Positions 25,581-35,407 of a DNA stretch of 64,000 nt are shown piece by piece. The notes under the pieces were generated by a model, which did not search any database, had not been told where the DNA came from, and worked only from the letters and a program-made list of their open reading frames with translations. Positions within the stretch are counted from its first letter, which is position 1. Each line of letters opens with the position of its first letter. Made by a program: the position numbers and the translations under genes. Source of the stretch: Niallia circulans (GTDB lineage: Bacteria; Bacillota; Bacilli; Bacillales; Cytobacillaceae); NCBI RefSeq assembly GCF_007273535.1, contig NZ_RIBP01000004.1, positions 3,386,001 to 3,450,000 of the forward strand. The letters are read 5' to 3'.

Positions 25581-26642
25581 TCATTTATACCAATCAGCTT
25601 GCTCCATATGAACAAAGGGAATGTCTGTATCAATAAGCCCTTCTACTTTCTCAATCTGTAAATCCTCCCCTTCGAGCCACTTTGCAAAATCGAATTCAAT
25701 AGGCTTTTGATCACCGCCGAGTGCAAACCACGCTTTTTGAACGGTAGGAAAATAGGCGGAAGTATGGATTGTTCCAGCCCAAGCTCCATACAGCTTGGAG
25801 AATATGCCTGAATCACTGTCATTCAACAGCTTAAATGCTGCTTCTCCGTCCGTATTACTAGTTTGATTTTCCTCGATAATTTCCAATCTTCGTTTTGAAT
25901 CATCCAAAACATGACGATTTTCTTCTGTCATGACATTAAAATGATTTGTGCATGAATAACCTCTTCTTACCTCTACTCGTCTTGGGGAGGTTTCGACGAT
26001 GAATGGAGTGTCACAGCTTTTGTCAAACAGTACATAGCTAAAGGAATGACGGTGCGGAATTTCTTTCAGCAAAGCAGCTGCTTCTTCAGCAGACCCGCAA
26101 AGCTCTAGTATAAGCCTTCCGATCATATTACACACAAAGCCTGTGCCAGGACGTTTTCGATTCATGAAATTATAGCCCATCGTCAAGCCCTTTTCATTCA
26201 TGCCATCCATTCGGCCTGTTCCTCTTTGGCTTGGCCCGATTATGGCATTTCCCCCGTCTGTCGGCTGAAAGATTGTATACCTGCCATCATAGGTTTTCGG
26301 ATGATAATCATAATTACGAATTAAATAATCATTCCCGACATAAATGGAACAGCCTGACTTGTCGATATCAAGACGATAGCCGCAGAATTCTAATAGCACC
26401 CGTTCCATTGGCCAGCCCAATGCATCACGATAACCTTCAAACTCTTCCCAAATAAGTGGTGCAAACCTCGCAAAAATCTGTTTTGTTTCCTCGACATCTA
26501 TCGAAAATTTCGGCTTTCTTACCTTCCATTGCTTTTCTCTGTTTTTAACAAGTATCGAATCCTTGAAATACTCGCCTTGTTTCAAGCCAAAATTATAATG
26601 CGTTCCCCGAAACTGCAAGACGTCTGCATAAACTTTTTTCAT
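25581..26642 (-). CDS. C45-family acyltransferase/amidohydrolase (Ntn type)
   Basis: This 353-residue protein is of the acyl-CoA:6-aminopenicillanic acid acyltransferase (peptidase C45) family. The conserved SGCSIYV (Cys98) marks the self-cleavage site that would expose an N-terminal cysteine nucleophile. It is followed by IRNYDYHP and the GRMDGMNEKGLTMGYNF block. Bacterial members usually hydrolyse linear amides or N-acyl amino acids and lack known beta-lactam activity. The ATG at 26642 has GGGAGG seven bases upstream, five codons into the longest ORF. No functional partner is adjacent. Confidence 0.85.
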   Translation of the reverse strand: MKKVYADVLQFRGTHYNFGLKQGEYFKDSILVKNREKQWKVRKPKFSIDVEETKQIFARFAPLIWEEFEGYRDALGWPMERVLLEFCGYRLDIDKSGCSIYVGNDYLIRNYDYHPKTYDGRYTIFQPTDGGNAIIGPSQRGTGRMDGMNEKGLTMGYNFMNRKRPGTGFVCNMIGRLILELCGSAEEAAALLKEIPHRHSFSYVLFDKSCDTPFIVETSPRRVEVRRGYSCTNHFNVMTEENRHVLDDSKRRLEIIEENQTSNTDGEAAFKLLNDSDSGIFSKLYGAWAGTIHTSAYFPTVQKAWFALGGDQKPIEFDFAKWLEGEDLQIEKVEGLIDTDIPFVHMEQADWYK

Positions 26643-26723
26643 TATGTATCCTCCCATCTGTTCTATTAAATAGGATACTTGTAAAAAGAAGTGATGGAAA
26701 GGAATAAGCTAGACAAAAACATG

Positions 26724-26753
26724 AAAAAACCAGCCCCAACATTATGAGGCTGG
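26724..26753 (-). terminator. Terminator of the chemoreceptor gene
   Basis: The stem CCAGCC / GGCTGG with a T-run on the minus strand lies directly after the chemoreceptor stop codon. Confidence 0.75.
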
Positions 26754-26760
26754 CTACTAT

Positions 26761-28458
26761 TTATACTTTAAACTTACTGATCAGTTCTTTTAAGTTTTCT
26801 GCTAAATGACTCAATGCCTGTGCAGATGCTGCGATTTCCTCCATTGATGCAAGCTGCTCCTCTGCTGAGGCAGCCACATTTTGCGAATGCATAGATGTTT
26901 GCCCAGATATCGTTCGAATATCAGAAACAGTTGCCACAACTCCCTTTGTACCTTCTGCCAGTATTTCAGAGGTTCCCGCCATCTCAGCAATTTGGGCTGT
27001 CAAGCTTTCCATAAATTCCATGATCTCTGTAAAGTTTGCTTTTGTCTGCCCGACAATTTCAAGCCCTTCTTGCACATCTAATGTGACTTGCTCCATTGAA
27101 GCGTTTGATTGCACCATATCTGCTTGGATTGTTTTAATAAGTGCTGAAATCTGTGCAGACGATTGTTGGGACTGCTCTGCCAGCTTTCTGACTTCATCTG
27201 CAACTACGGCAAAGCCCTTTCCATTTTCTCCTGCTCTTGCCGCCTCAATCGCTGCATTTAATGCTAATAAATTCGTCTGGTTAGCAATATCTGTAATGAC
27301 ATTTGTGATTTTCTCAATTTCTTGTGAACGTGAATCAAGATTTTTAATTGCTTCACCAGTTTTCGCAACAGAATGATGGATTTCTGTAATCTTTTGGACT
27401 GTTTTATCTACAAAAACCCCACCATTTTTGGCCTTTTCTGTTGCCTTTATGCCAACAGCAGACACAGATTGAGCATTTTGGGCAATAGATTGAATTCCAT
27501 CTGTCACATCTCCAAGCGCATCAGCGCTGTCTTGTACATTTGTTGCTGATTGGTCTGCACCATTTGCAACCTGCTGGATAGACTCAGTAATCACTTCTGT
27601 AGCTCTGCTCGTCTCTTCTGAGCTTGCAGTCAACTCTTCAGAGGAAGATGCAAGCTGCTCAGATGTCGATATCACTTCATTCATCATTACTTTTAAACTG
27701 TCGGCCATTTTATTGTAGCTAACAGATAGATTTTTTAACTCATCAGAGGATTCATCAGCAACAGTCGCCGTAAAATCTCCGTTTCCTGCTAGTTCCAATG
27801 CAGAAGTAAGCTTTTTGAGTCTTTTTCTAATCGTTCTTGTAAATAAAAAGATGACAACAGAAGCAATGACAATTACCACTATCAGCACAATAATAAACTT
27901 TGTTATGAAAGAAGATAAAATACTGTCAATCATTGCTTCTGAAGCACCGACATACATAATTCCAACAACCTCACCAGCAGCATTTTTCAACGGCATATAT
28001 GCTGTCTGATATTCTTTTCCGACTACTATTGCTTCCCCATAAAAGGATTTTCCATTTGTTAATACTGTGTCAATCACTTCTTGAGAGGCTTGCGTTCCTG
28101 TTGCCCGTTTGCCATCTATCATTACATTCGTTGCAATTCTCGTATCATTTAAGAAAAATGTAACTGTATCGTCTGTTTCCTTACCAATCAAATCTACTAA
28201 CTGGTTATTATCATTTAAAACAGTCTCACCCTTTAAGAGCTTGTCCCCCTCGACAGTCCAATTACCAGGGTATTTACTATCTACATAGTTATAACCAAGC
28301 GCGAGGTCACCCTTCGCTTTTTCTATCGCAAATTCCTTTATCCCCTTTGAAATCTCACTATATGCCAAAAAACCGATAACAACGGATAAAACAATTATTA
28401 CAGCAAACACAATTAAATTAATTTTTGTCCCTAGCTTTAATTTAAGCTTTAACCTCAT
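26761..28458 (-). CDS. Methyl-accepting chemotaxis protein with Cache sensor
   Basis: This chemoreceptor of about 565 residues has, in order, transmembrane helix 1 (about 12-33), a single Cache-type extracellular sensor ([41 protein letters not shown]...VGIMYVGAS), transmembrane helix 2 (about 190-210), a HAMP linker and a long coiled signalling domain. The signalling hairpin tip is [51 protein letters not shown]. The VGIMYVG ending is common in sCache_2 receptors for small organic acids or amino acids; the ligand is inference. The internal ATG at 28458 is better spaced from GGGA than the first ATG. Monocistronic. Confidence 0.93.
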   Translation of the reverse strand: MRLKLKLKLGTKINLIVFAVIIVLSVVIGFLAYSEISKGIKEFAIEKAKGDLALGYNYVDSKYPGNWTVEGDKLLKGETVLNDNNQLVDLIGKETDDTVTFFLNDTRIATNVMIDGKRATGTQASQEVIDTVLTNGKSFYGEAIVVGKEYQTAYMPLKNAAGEVVGIMYVGASEAMIDSILSSFITKFIIVLIVVIVIASVVIFLFTRTIRKRLKKLTSALELAGNGDFTATVADESSDELKNLSVSYNKMADSLKVMMNEVISTSEQLASSSEELTASSEETSRATEVITESIQQVANGADQSATNVQDSADALGDVTDGIQSIAQNAQSVSAVGIKATEKAKNGGVFVDKTVQKITEIHHSVAKTGEAIKNLDSRSQEIEKITNVITDIANQTNLLALNAAIEAARAGENGKGFAVVADEVRKLAEQSQQSSAQISALIKTIQADMVQSNASMEQVTLDVQEGLEIVGQTKANFTEIMEFMESLTAQIAEMAGTSEILAEGTKGVVATVSDIRTISGQTSMHSQNVAASAEEQLASMEEIAASAQALSHLAENLKELISKFKV

Positions 28459-28604
28459 GCTTCTTCCCATCCCTTAACAGTTTAGCAATTTATTTTGCTA
28501 ATGGTTGTATCGGTGCAATTATATAAATTTTTATAGCTTTTTGAGGCGATAGAAAAATATTGTTGTATAACAGAGGGAAACACTTCCATAACTTCTATTC
28601 ATTA

Positions 28605-28651
28605 GAAAAAAAGACGGAGGATAGCCTATAAATAAGCTTTTCCACCGTCTT
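28605..28651 (-). terminator. Terminator of the DUF1593 lipoprotein gene
   Basis: The stem AAGACGG / CCGTCTT encloses a long loop with internal pairing and is followed by seven T residues on the minus strand. Confidence 0.75.
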
Positions 28652-28664
28652 AGTGTTTATGCCA

Positions 28665-30266
28665 TTATTTCACCGTTAAGATGACTCGTTGATAATGCTT
28701 TAACGCATGAGCGCCATCATCCTGTACTTCTACAATTACATGAAGCGTATCTCCAGATTTCGCATCCTCTGGAACAGTGAAGCTAACCGTATCACTGTCC
28801 TTGCCTGTTAGTTCAATCGTATCTGTTGTTTCTCCTTCTGCCAGTTCACGTTGAAGACCAAGCTGAAGACCATCAACAACTTCAGCGATTGTATCTTTTT
28901 TGGCTACCTTTGACTCTTCGTACGTATCTGCTTCAAAATATCTCCACCATTTAAAGGATAGCTTGTCACCATCAGGGTCACTAGCATTCGCATGCAACGT
29001 TACCTTCTCTCCCTTTTCCACCGTTAAATCTACGCCTTCTGTAACTTCAACTGTTGGATTATGGTTTGCATCCTCATAACTTTCTGCCGTCAGCCAATCT
29101 GCGCGTGCTGCAAAGTCGCTTTGAATATCATCGAACCAGCGTGTTAAGGAATACTCTGCTTCATATCTGTTTGCGTACACATTAAAGTCTGTAACAGTGT
29201 TTTTATACACCTTGCTGCTGACAGCGTCAAAACGGCCGCCCCAGCCTCCATATGTCGGATTCTCTAAGCTTCTTAATCCGTTGTCAATTAAGTAGAAGAA
29301 AGATGGAGAATCACCTTCAGAAATAAAATCATATTTATTATATTGAGGATTTTTCTCTAAATATTCGTCTGTTCCGCGCTGCTCCTCAAAAAGCTCTCCT
29401 TCAATCATCTTGCCGTCACCCATTAACGCATACATATCCATTAACGGTCCATGGCCGACAATATTTTCTTTATGCCAAGCACCTGTCAGCTTTGTGTTCA
29501 GCTCTTCTGAATGTAATTGCCAAGCGTAAGCGAAATGCCAGAAATTCGAAGTATCATTAATGATGCGGATATCTGGCCAGTTTTTCGCAATATACTTGCT
29601 ATAACTGTCATCCTGATCCAAAATAATGTAAAGTACAAGCTTATCACTTACTTTTGATTTTACACTTTCCCAATCATCTGACTTGCTGTATTCTTCTTCA
29701 ATTGATTTCAGTGCACGAGCAGTTGTGTTAGTTCCACCCCATGTCTGTACATATAAATCACTGTCGTCATCATTAAGGAACAGCTCCTTCAAAAACTGGG
29801 AACCATCTGTTTCTTCTTCCATTTCACCTACATTGGATATATTGCCAATCTTTGTGATGCTGCGCAGGTAATCCGGTTCTGGGTAGCCATCTGCATGCTT
29901 TTCAAGATTTGGATACGCATCCTCATAGGCATCGATCATATTAGTCAGCCACTCTGTACCCGTCCATCTTAATGGCTCAATTCCTTTATCTTTATCACCC
30001 GCATAATGATAGACAGAACTCGTTAACACTATTCCTTCTAAATTCATCTCATTTGCATAAAGTAAGTAGCGAAGAACAGAGTTCATATCATCCACTTCAC
30101 CATCTGTAGTTATCACCGTTCTTGCCTTTTGCTTTTCTGCTGTTTTCGTATCAGTATCTGTTTTTGGTTCACTTGCAGGACCGCTTTCCTCCTTACTACT
30201 GTTTGTGCAGCCAGCAAAAATAGCACAAACAAGCAGCAATAACACGATTAATCCTGTTCTTTTCAT
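28665..30266 (-). CDS. DUF1593 nucleoside-hydrolase-like lipoprotein
   Basis: This surface lipoprotein of 533 residues starts MKRTGLIVLLLLVCAIFAGC, with the lipobox cysteine at residue 20, then a Ser/Thr/Glu-rich linker. The main domain opens ARTVITTDGEVDDMNSVLRYLLYANEM, the calcium-binding Asp cluster of the nucleoside hydrolase fold found in DUF1593 (Sde182-type) proteins. The C-terminal 100 residues form an Ig/cadherin-like beta domain (VTLHANASDPDGDKLSFKWWRYFEAD). The ATG at 30266 is nine bases from GAGGGG. Known relatives occur in polysaccharide-degrading bacteria; the substrate here is unknown. A terminator-like hairpin lies 45 bp upstream of the start. Confidence 0.85.
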   Translation of the reverse strand: MKRTGLIVLLLLVCAIFAGCTNSSKEESGPASEPKTDTDTKTAEKQKARTVITTDGEVDDMNSVLRYLLYANEMNLEGIVLTSSVYHYAGDKDKGIEPLRWTGTEWLTNMIDAYEDAYPNLEKHADGYPEPDYLRSITKIGNISNVGEMEEETDGSQFLKELFLNDDDSDLYVQTWGGTNTTARALKSIEEEYSKSDDWESVKSKVSDKLVLYIILDQDDSYSKYIAKNWPDIRIINDTSNFWHFAYAWQLHSEELNTKLTGAWHKENIVGHGPLMDMYALMGDGKMIEGELFEEQRGTDEYLEKNPQYNKYDFISEGDSPSFFYLIDNGLRSLENPTYGGWGGRFDAVSSKVYKNTVTDFNVYANRYEAEYSLTRWFDDIQSDFAARADWLTAESYEDANHNPTVEVTEGVDLTVEKGEKVTLHANASDPDGDKLSFKWWRYFEADTYEESKVAKKDTIAEVVDGLQLGLQRELAEGETTDTIELTGKDSDTVSFTVPEDAKSGDTLHVIVEVQDDGAHALKHYQRVILTVK

Positions 30267-30310
30267 GTCCTTCATCCCCTCTTTCTGTTTAGTAGGCATG
30301 ATTTTTGTTA

Positions 30311-30365
30311 ATAAAAAACAAAAAACCTAAACAAGCACATGAAAATCCATGCATTTGTTTAGGTT
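30311..30365 (-). terminator. Hairpin with T-run between the 30462 gene and the lipoprotein gene
   Basis: An 11-bp perfect stem (AACCTAAACAA and its complement) with an inner CATG/CATG pairing is followed by TTTTTTGTTTTTT on the minus strand. It may end the upstream operon or act as an attenuator in the lipoprotein leader, since it lies only 45 bp before that start codon. Confidence 0.75.
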
Positions 30366-30434
30366 ATGCCCGTTAGGTAACATTCCTGTTTCCCATATGT
30401 AATTAAGCGATTACAAGATAATGCTACCAGTTTA

Positions 30435-30449
30435 TTAGAGCGCTTTCAT
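30435..30449 (-). promoter_or_regulatory. Possible cre-like site
   Basis: ATGAAAGCGCTCTAA on the minus strand matches the cre consensus except for one position. It lies between the end of the 30462 gene and the DUF1593 gene, so repression of the latter is possible but unproven. Confidence 0.35.
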
Positions 30450-30461
30450 CAAACTATTCTC

Positions 30462-31112
30462 CTATTTTCTCCAATTTACAATAAGCTTGTATGGGTCAAG
30501 CTCCTCCTTTTCATCGGGAACGTACATCTCTCGATCATGATAGGGCAGCTGAAGATTTTCCCATTCTTTATGTGTTTCTGGTTCACCAGGCAGGCATTTT
30601 ACATAAAGATCATAGCCCTCCCAGTCACTAGTCGATACACAAGCCCTGCCTTCCCCATAATTAAGTGCCATATCAATGGCATTTTTCAGCTTGACCAAAG
30701 CCTCCCTGTTGCCGACAATCAAGCTATCATCATGCCAGTACCGCTGCCCATATAGATGCAATAATGGACTAACTATCGTTCCCTCGTTGTATTCTGCCAA
30801 GACCATTTCAAACTTAGGAATAAGCGCTTCATGAGCAAGGTCTGTTGCCATTACATCCAAATCAGGACTGCTTAATCCAAAGATTTCTTCCATGTCCTGC
30901 AAAAACGGCGTGGCCTCAACAAAAAGAACAACTGCATCTTTAAAGAAGTAGGTACGAATAATAGTATCCTCTTTTTTGTAGGTAGCAAAGGTTAAATTCG
31001 GCGAAAGCTCGATCAAATCAACTCGCTTTATCTTTTGCTTTTTTCTTTTTTCCAAATTGCTTGTCAATGCTGTACTTGTATCTATTCCGACAAATAATGT
31101 ATTTCCACCCAT
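30462..31112 (-). CDS. Conserved hypothetical cytosolic protein
   Basis: This 216-residue soluble alpha/beta protein was not recognised. It has no signal peptide, membrane segment or known catalytic motif. Notable stretches are LLHLYGQRYWHDDSLIVGNREALVKLKNAIDMAL, with a pattern of an acidic-aromatic loop followed by an amphipathic helix, and the C-terminal DREMYVPDEKEELDPYKLIVNWRK. AAAGGACGG precedes the ATG. It starts 18 bp after the START-domain gene at 31131-31604, so the two are probably one operon. Confidence 0.75.
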   Translation of the reverse strand: MGGNTLFVGIDTSTALTSNLEKRKKQKIKRVDLIELSPNLTFATYKKEDTIIRTYFFKDAVVLFVEATPFLQDMEEIFGLSSPDLDVMATDLAHEALIPKFEMVLAEYNEGTIVSPLLHLYGQRYWHDDSLIVGNREALVKLKNAIDMALNYGEGRACVSTSDWEGYDLYVKCLPGEPETHKEWENLQLPYHDREMYVPDEKEELDPYKLIVNWRK

Positions 31113-31130
31113 TGTATTTCCGTCCTTTTT

Positions 31131-31604
31131 TTATGGCTTAATTTGTTGATAATTTTTGAACAAATCTTCCCACCTCTCCATTGGAAATTCAATTACTTTC
31201 CCATCCAGTAAAGAGGACAGCACTTCTAAGGATGCATGCCAGCCAGCTATATCTTTAGGCGTATGATCTGTCCAGTTAGGGAAAATTTCGCATAAAACAA
31301 GGCTGCTGCCCGCCTTACTTGGAGCTACCTCGAATCGAACACTTCCCTCTCCCCATTCGTATTCAAGGAGAACACCTTCCTTAAAATCCAAGATTTTCAT
31401 TTCTATGGAAGTATTTGTTCCATCTCTCATATAAAAGCGGATGTTTCCCCCTATACGAAGATCTTCTGCTTCAAGATTATGAAACCATGCTGTTAATTTT
31501 TCATTGTCTGTCAATGCAGACCATACTTGCTCCGCGTTATAACGAAAGTTCCGTTTAAATATTGCTGTATATCCTTCCTCCACTTTTTTTATATCTGCAA
31601 GCAT
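31131..31604 (-). CDS. SRPBCC/AHSA1-type START-fold protein
   Basis: This 157-residue protein is of the AHSA1/CalC branch of the START (SRPBCC) superfamily. The opening FKRNFRYNAEQVWSALTDNEKLTAWFHN is the family hallmark. It is followed by a strand-rich ligand pocket (GGNIRFYMRDG, VLLEYEWGEGSVRFEV) and the C-terminal helix (GWHASLEVLSSLLDGK). It probably binds a small hydrophobic ligand or acts as a co-chaperone-like factor. AAAGGAGG lies eight bases before the ATG. Confidence 0.88.
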   Translation of the reverse strand: MLADIKKVEEGYTAIFKRNFRYNAEQVWSALTDNEKLTAWFHNLEAEDLRIGGNIRFYMRDGTNTSIEMKILDFKEGVLLEYEWGEGSVRFEVAPSKAGSSLVLCEIFPNWTDHTPKDIAGWHASLEVLSSLLDGKVIEFPMERWEDLFKNYQQIKP

Positions 31605-31693
31605 CTTGTCTTCCTCCTTTCATACTAATGAACAATGCTTCTTTTATTATAAACCGACAAATCTATTTTGAAAGAATATCCATGGAAACAATT

Positions 31694-31723
31694 AGTATAT
31701 TTACTCCTTTTTTACACATAATA
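31694..31723 (+). promoter_or_regulatory. Putative forespore (sigma-G type) promoter
   Basis: AGTATA (31694-31699), a 17-base spacer and CATAATA (31717-31723) resemble sigma-G/sigma-F recognition elements. The site lies about 50 bases before the GerAB gene, a family normally expressed in the forespore. Confidence 0.5.
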
Positions 31724-31773
31724 ATCTCGTGCAGATAGGCGCAATCGGACAAGAAAGAGAGAGTACTTCCCTG

Positions 31774-32874
31774 ATGATGAAGGAAAATATATCGTTAAAT
31801 CAACTGCTTGCTTTAATCATTGGCTTTAATTTGGGAAGTTCTGTCGTACTTGGAATTGGTCTTTTAGGCAAACAGGCAGCATGGATAGTAGTCCTTTCGT
31901 CTTCCTTTCTTGGCTTAATCATTGTCTTAGCTTACTATTATATGTCTACATTTTCTCCAGATAAGAATTTATACGAGATAATGGAAACCTGTATTGGCAG
32001 ACCACTCGCAGTTATTGGCAGTATTATTTATGTCCTATACTTTTTTTATATGGCATGCCGTGTCATCAGAGATTTTATTGAGCTAACCTCGACTGTCATT
32101 TTACCAATCACGCCCATAGAGGTGCTAACATTATCGCTAGTATTAATCATTGGCTATATATTATATCTAGGCTTAGAAGTACTTGGGAGAACAACGGAAA
32201 TATTCACACCTTATTCGATTTTGTTTATCATCCTATTAGCCGTTTTTCTTTATGCAAGTAAAAACTTCTCGTTAGATAAAGTCACGCCAATATTCCCAGA
32301 TGGTGTTAAACCGTTAATAAAAATTATTTTCCCGTACGAACTTGTCCGTCCATACGGACAAATTATCGCTTTCACTTGTATATTTCCATTAGTAGGAAAC
32401 TTTAAAAAAGGCAATAAAGTGTTAATTTTTGCTATTGCTTTATCATCCTTTTTTTTGACAATCGCAACATTGTTTGTCAGCCTTTCACTTGGCAGCAATA
32501 TCGCATCAAGGGCGATATTCCCCTTATTGAGCGCGACTCGGTTAATTTCAATTGGAGAGTTTATTGAACGGATTGATGCCTTTACTGTTTTCATAATTAT
32601 GCTTGGTATCCTTGTAAAAAGCTCTGTCTTTATTTTTGCAGGGTTAAAGGGACTAGAATATATATGCCATATCCCATACAGGTACTTCATCATGCCTGTT
32701 GTGTGTATTATTTCTTTGTTCACTGTGTTTATTGGCAGAGGGATAACAGACCATATTCAAGAAGGGTTTAAAGTAGTGCCATTCCTTTTAAACCTGCCCT
32801 TGCAATTTATTGTGCCAGTCATGCTGTTGGTCATATTATTATATAAAAAGGCAACAGGCAAAATAAAAAACTGA
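31774..32874 (+). CDS. Orphan GerAB-type spore germination permease (second copy)
   Basis: This 366-residue membrane protein has about ten helices and is collinear with the minus-strand GerAB at 1551-2657, sharing SLGSNIA, FPLLSATRLISIGEFIERID, ILVKSSVFI and LKGLEYI. As the B subunit it would sense germinants in the spore inner membrane, but no A or C subunit gene adjoins it. The start at one of two tandem ATGs (31774/31777) is set by alignment to the paralogue and a GA-rich ribosome site; the ORF from 31729 is too long. Few indels separate the two copies. Confidence 0.9.
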   Translation: MMKENISLNQLLALIIGFNLGSSVVLGIGLLGKQAAWIVVLSSSFLGLIIVLAYYYMSTFSPDKNLYEIMETCIGRPLAVIGSIIYVLYFFYMACRVIRDFIELTSTVILPITPIEVLTLSLVLIIGYILYLGLEVLGRTTEIFTPYSILFIILLAVFLYASKNFSLDKVTPIFPDGVKPLIKIIFPYELVRPYGQIIAFTCIFPLVGNFKKGNKVLIFAIALSSFFLTIATLFVSLSLGSNIASRAIFPLLSATRLISIGEFIERIDAFTVFIIMLGILVKSSVFIFAGLKGLEYICHIPYRYFIMPVVCIISLFTVFIGRGITDHIQEGFKVVPFLLNLPLQFIVPVMLLVILLYKKATGKIKN

Positions 32875-32880
32875 CAAAAC

Positions 32881-32919
32881 AAAAACAGTGTCTTCCAAAA
32901 GAGAAGACACTGTTTTTTT
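32881..32919. terminator. Bidirectional terminator
   Basis: A 12-bp perfect stem (AACAGTGTCTTC and complement) has an A-run on the left and a T-run on the right. It serves the GerAB gene (plus) and the convergent 6-phospho-beta-glucosidase gene (minus). Confidence 0.9.
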
Positions 32920-32928
32920 CACATTATA

Positions 32929-34419
<1,491 letters not shown>

Positions 34420-34437
34420 CTAGCATTTTTTAAATAA

Positions 34438-34460
34438 AACTGGTCTGATTAAGACTAGCT
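34438..34460. promoter_or_regulatory. Operator copy 1 for the RpiR regulator
   Basis: The inverted repeat AACTGGTCT-N5-AGACTAGCT has 7 of 9 arm positions symmetric. It lies just upstream of the putative -10 of the 6-phospho-beta-glucosidase gene (TATGAT near 34418). Confidence 0.7.
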
Positions 34461-34562
34461 TTACAATTAGACATTTACGAAGTGATTCGCTTTATGAAGA
34501 AAAGCCATTTTGGAGACATAGTATAAGGTATTTATTCCTACTAGATTGCTGTCAAGTGCTTA

Positions 34563-34585
34563 AACTGGTCTGGTTGAGACCAGTT
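34563..34585. promoter_or_regulatory. Operator copy 2 for the RpiR regulator
   Basis: This is a perfect inverted repeat, AACTGGTCT-N5-AGACCAGTT, overlapping the stop codon of the RpiR gene and 125 bp centre to centre from copy 1. The repeated palindrome suggests cooperative or looping control of the GH1 promoter. Confidence 0.75.
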
Positions 34586-35324
34586 AATAGCGATAAAACA
34601 GCACATCAAACAGCCTCAATAGTGTATAGCTGCTGACACTTGAGTTTTCTATTTTGCCACATTGAATAATTTCGTCGAAAACGGCTAATTTGCCAAGCTC
34701 ACCAGAGAAAGTAATCAGCAGTTTTTGACCTTTTGCTGCTTTAAATTTTTCAATAAACGGGAAATACGAAGATAAAATATTACCTTGGATTGATATCGTG
34801 ATGATTAAATCATCCTCATCCAGTTCTGTTAATGCATCCATCTGCTTAAAAAAGTTAGTGTCACATTCACTTAATTTCCCTAATAGAAGCAGCTTTTTCT
34901 GTAGCTCCATTGCTTGTACTTGGTATTTCTCAAATCCTAAAATAATGATTCTGTTTGACTTTTTTATACGCTGAACAATTCGATCTATTTGTTCAGTTGG
35001 TATTTGGTCAATAATAGCCAAATTTTCATTTAATTGCATAAACAGCTCATTTGTATGTAATGGTGTATTATTTGCTTCATGAATGGAAGCACCAACTGGA
35101 ATGTTGACACTGTTGCGCATACTTGAAAAATTGCGAAAACCGATTCTTTTACAAAAACGGTTAATCGTTGATGGCGCCACATGGCAAGCATCTGCGGCAC
35201 TTTCGAGTGAAAAGCTTTCCAATTCATGAATATGTTCTAAAAGACCTTTTGCGACATGATAATTAATATCTTTGTTCAAGGAATTATTAATATATGCCAA
35301 CAGCGTATAAATCAGCTGCTCCAT
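34584..35324 (-). CDS. RpiR/MurR family transcriptional regulator
   Basis: This 246-residue regulator has an N-terminal HTH_6 domain (SLESAADACHVAPSTINRFCKRIGFRNFSSMRNSV) and a C-terminal SIS sugar-phosphate-binding domain (RIIILGFEKYQVQAMELQKKLLLLG...DEDDLIITISIQGN). It probably senses a phosphorylated sugar and controls the downstream 6-phospho-beta-glucosidase through the two palindromes at 34438 and 34563. The ATG at 35324 has GAGGTGG five bases upstream; the first codon of the longest ORF is a GTG within that site. Confidence 0.9.
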   Translation of the reverse strand: MEQLIYTLLAYINNSLNKDINYHVAKGLLEHIHELESFSLESAADACHVAPSTINRFCKRIGFRNFSSMRNSVNIPVGASIHEANNTPLHTNELFMQLNENLAIIDQIPTEQIDRIVQRIKKSNRIIILGFEKYQVQAMELQKKLLLLGKLSECDTNFFKQMDALTELDEDDLIITISIQGNILSSYFPFIEKFKAAKGQKLLITFSGELGKLAVFDEIIQCGKIENSSVSSYTLLRLFDVLFYRY

Positions 35325-35407
35325 TTTTACCACCTCGAATGCAATTCTACCATAATTTCCGCTGTTGCTGAAACTGTAAGTATTTTTGGAGAGTGTTTGG
35401 TAACTGC

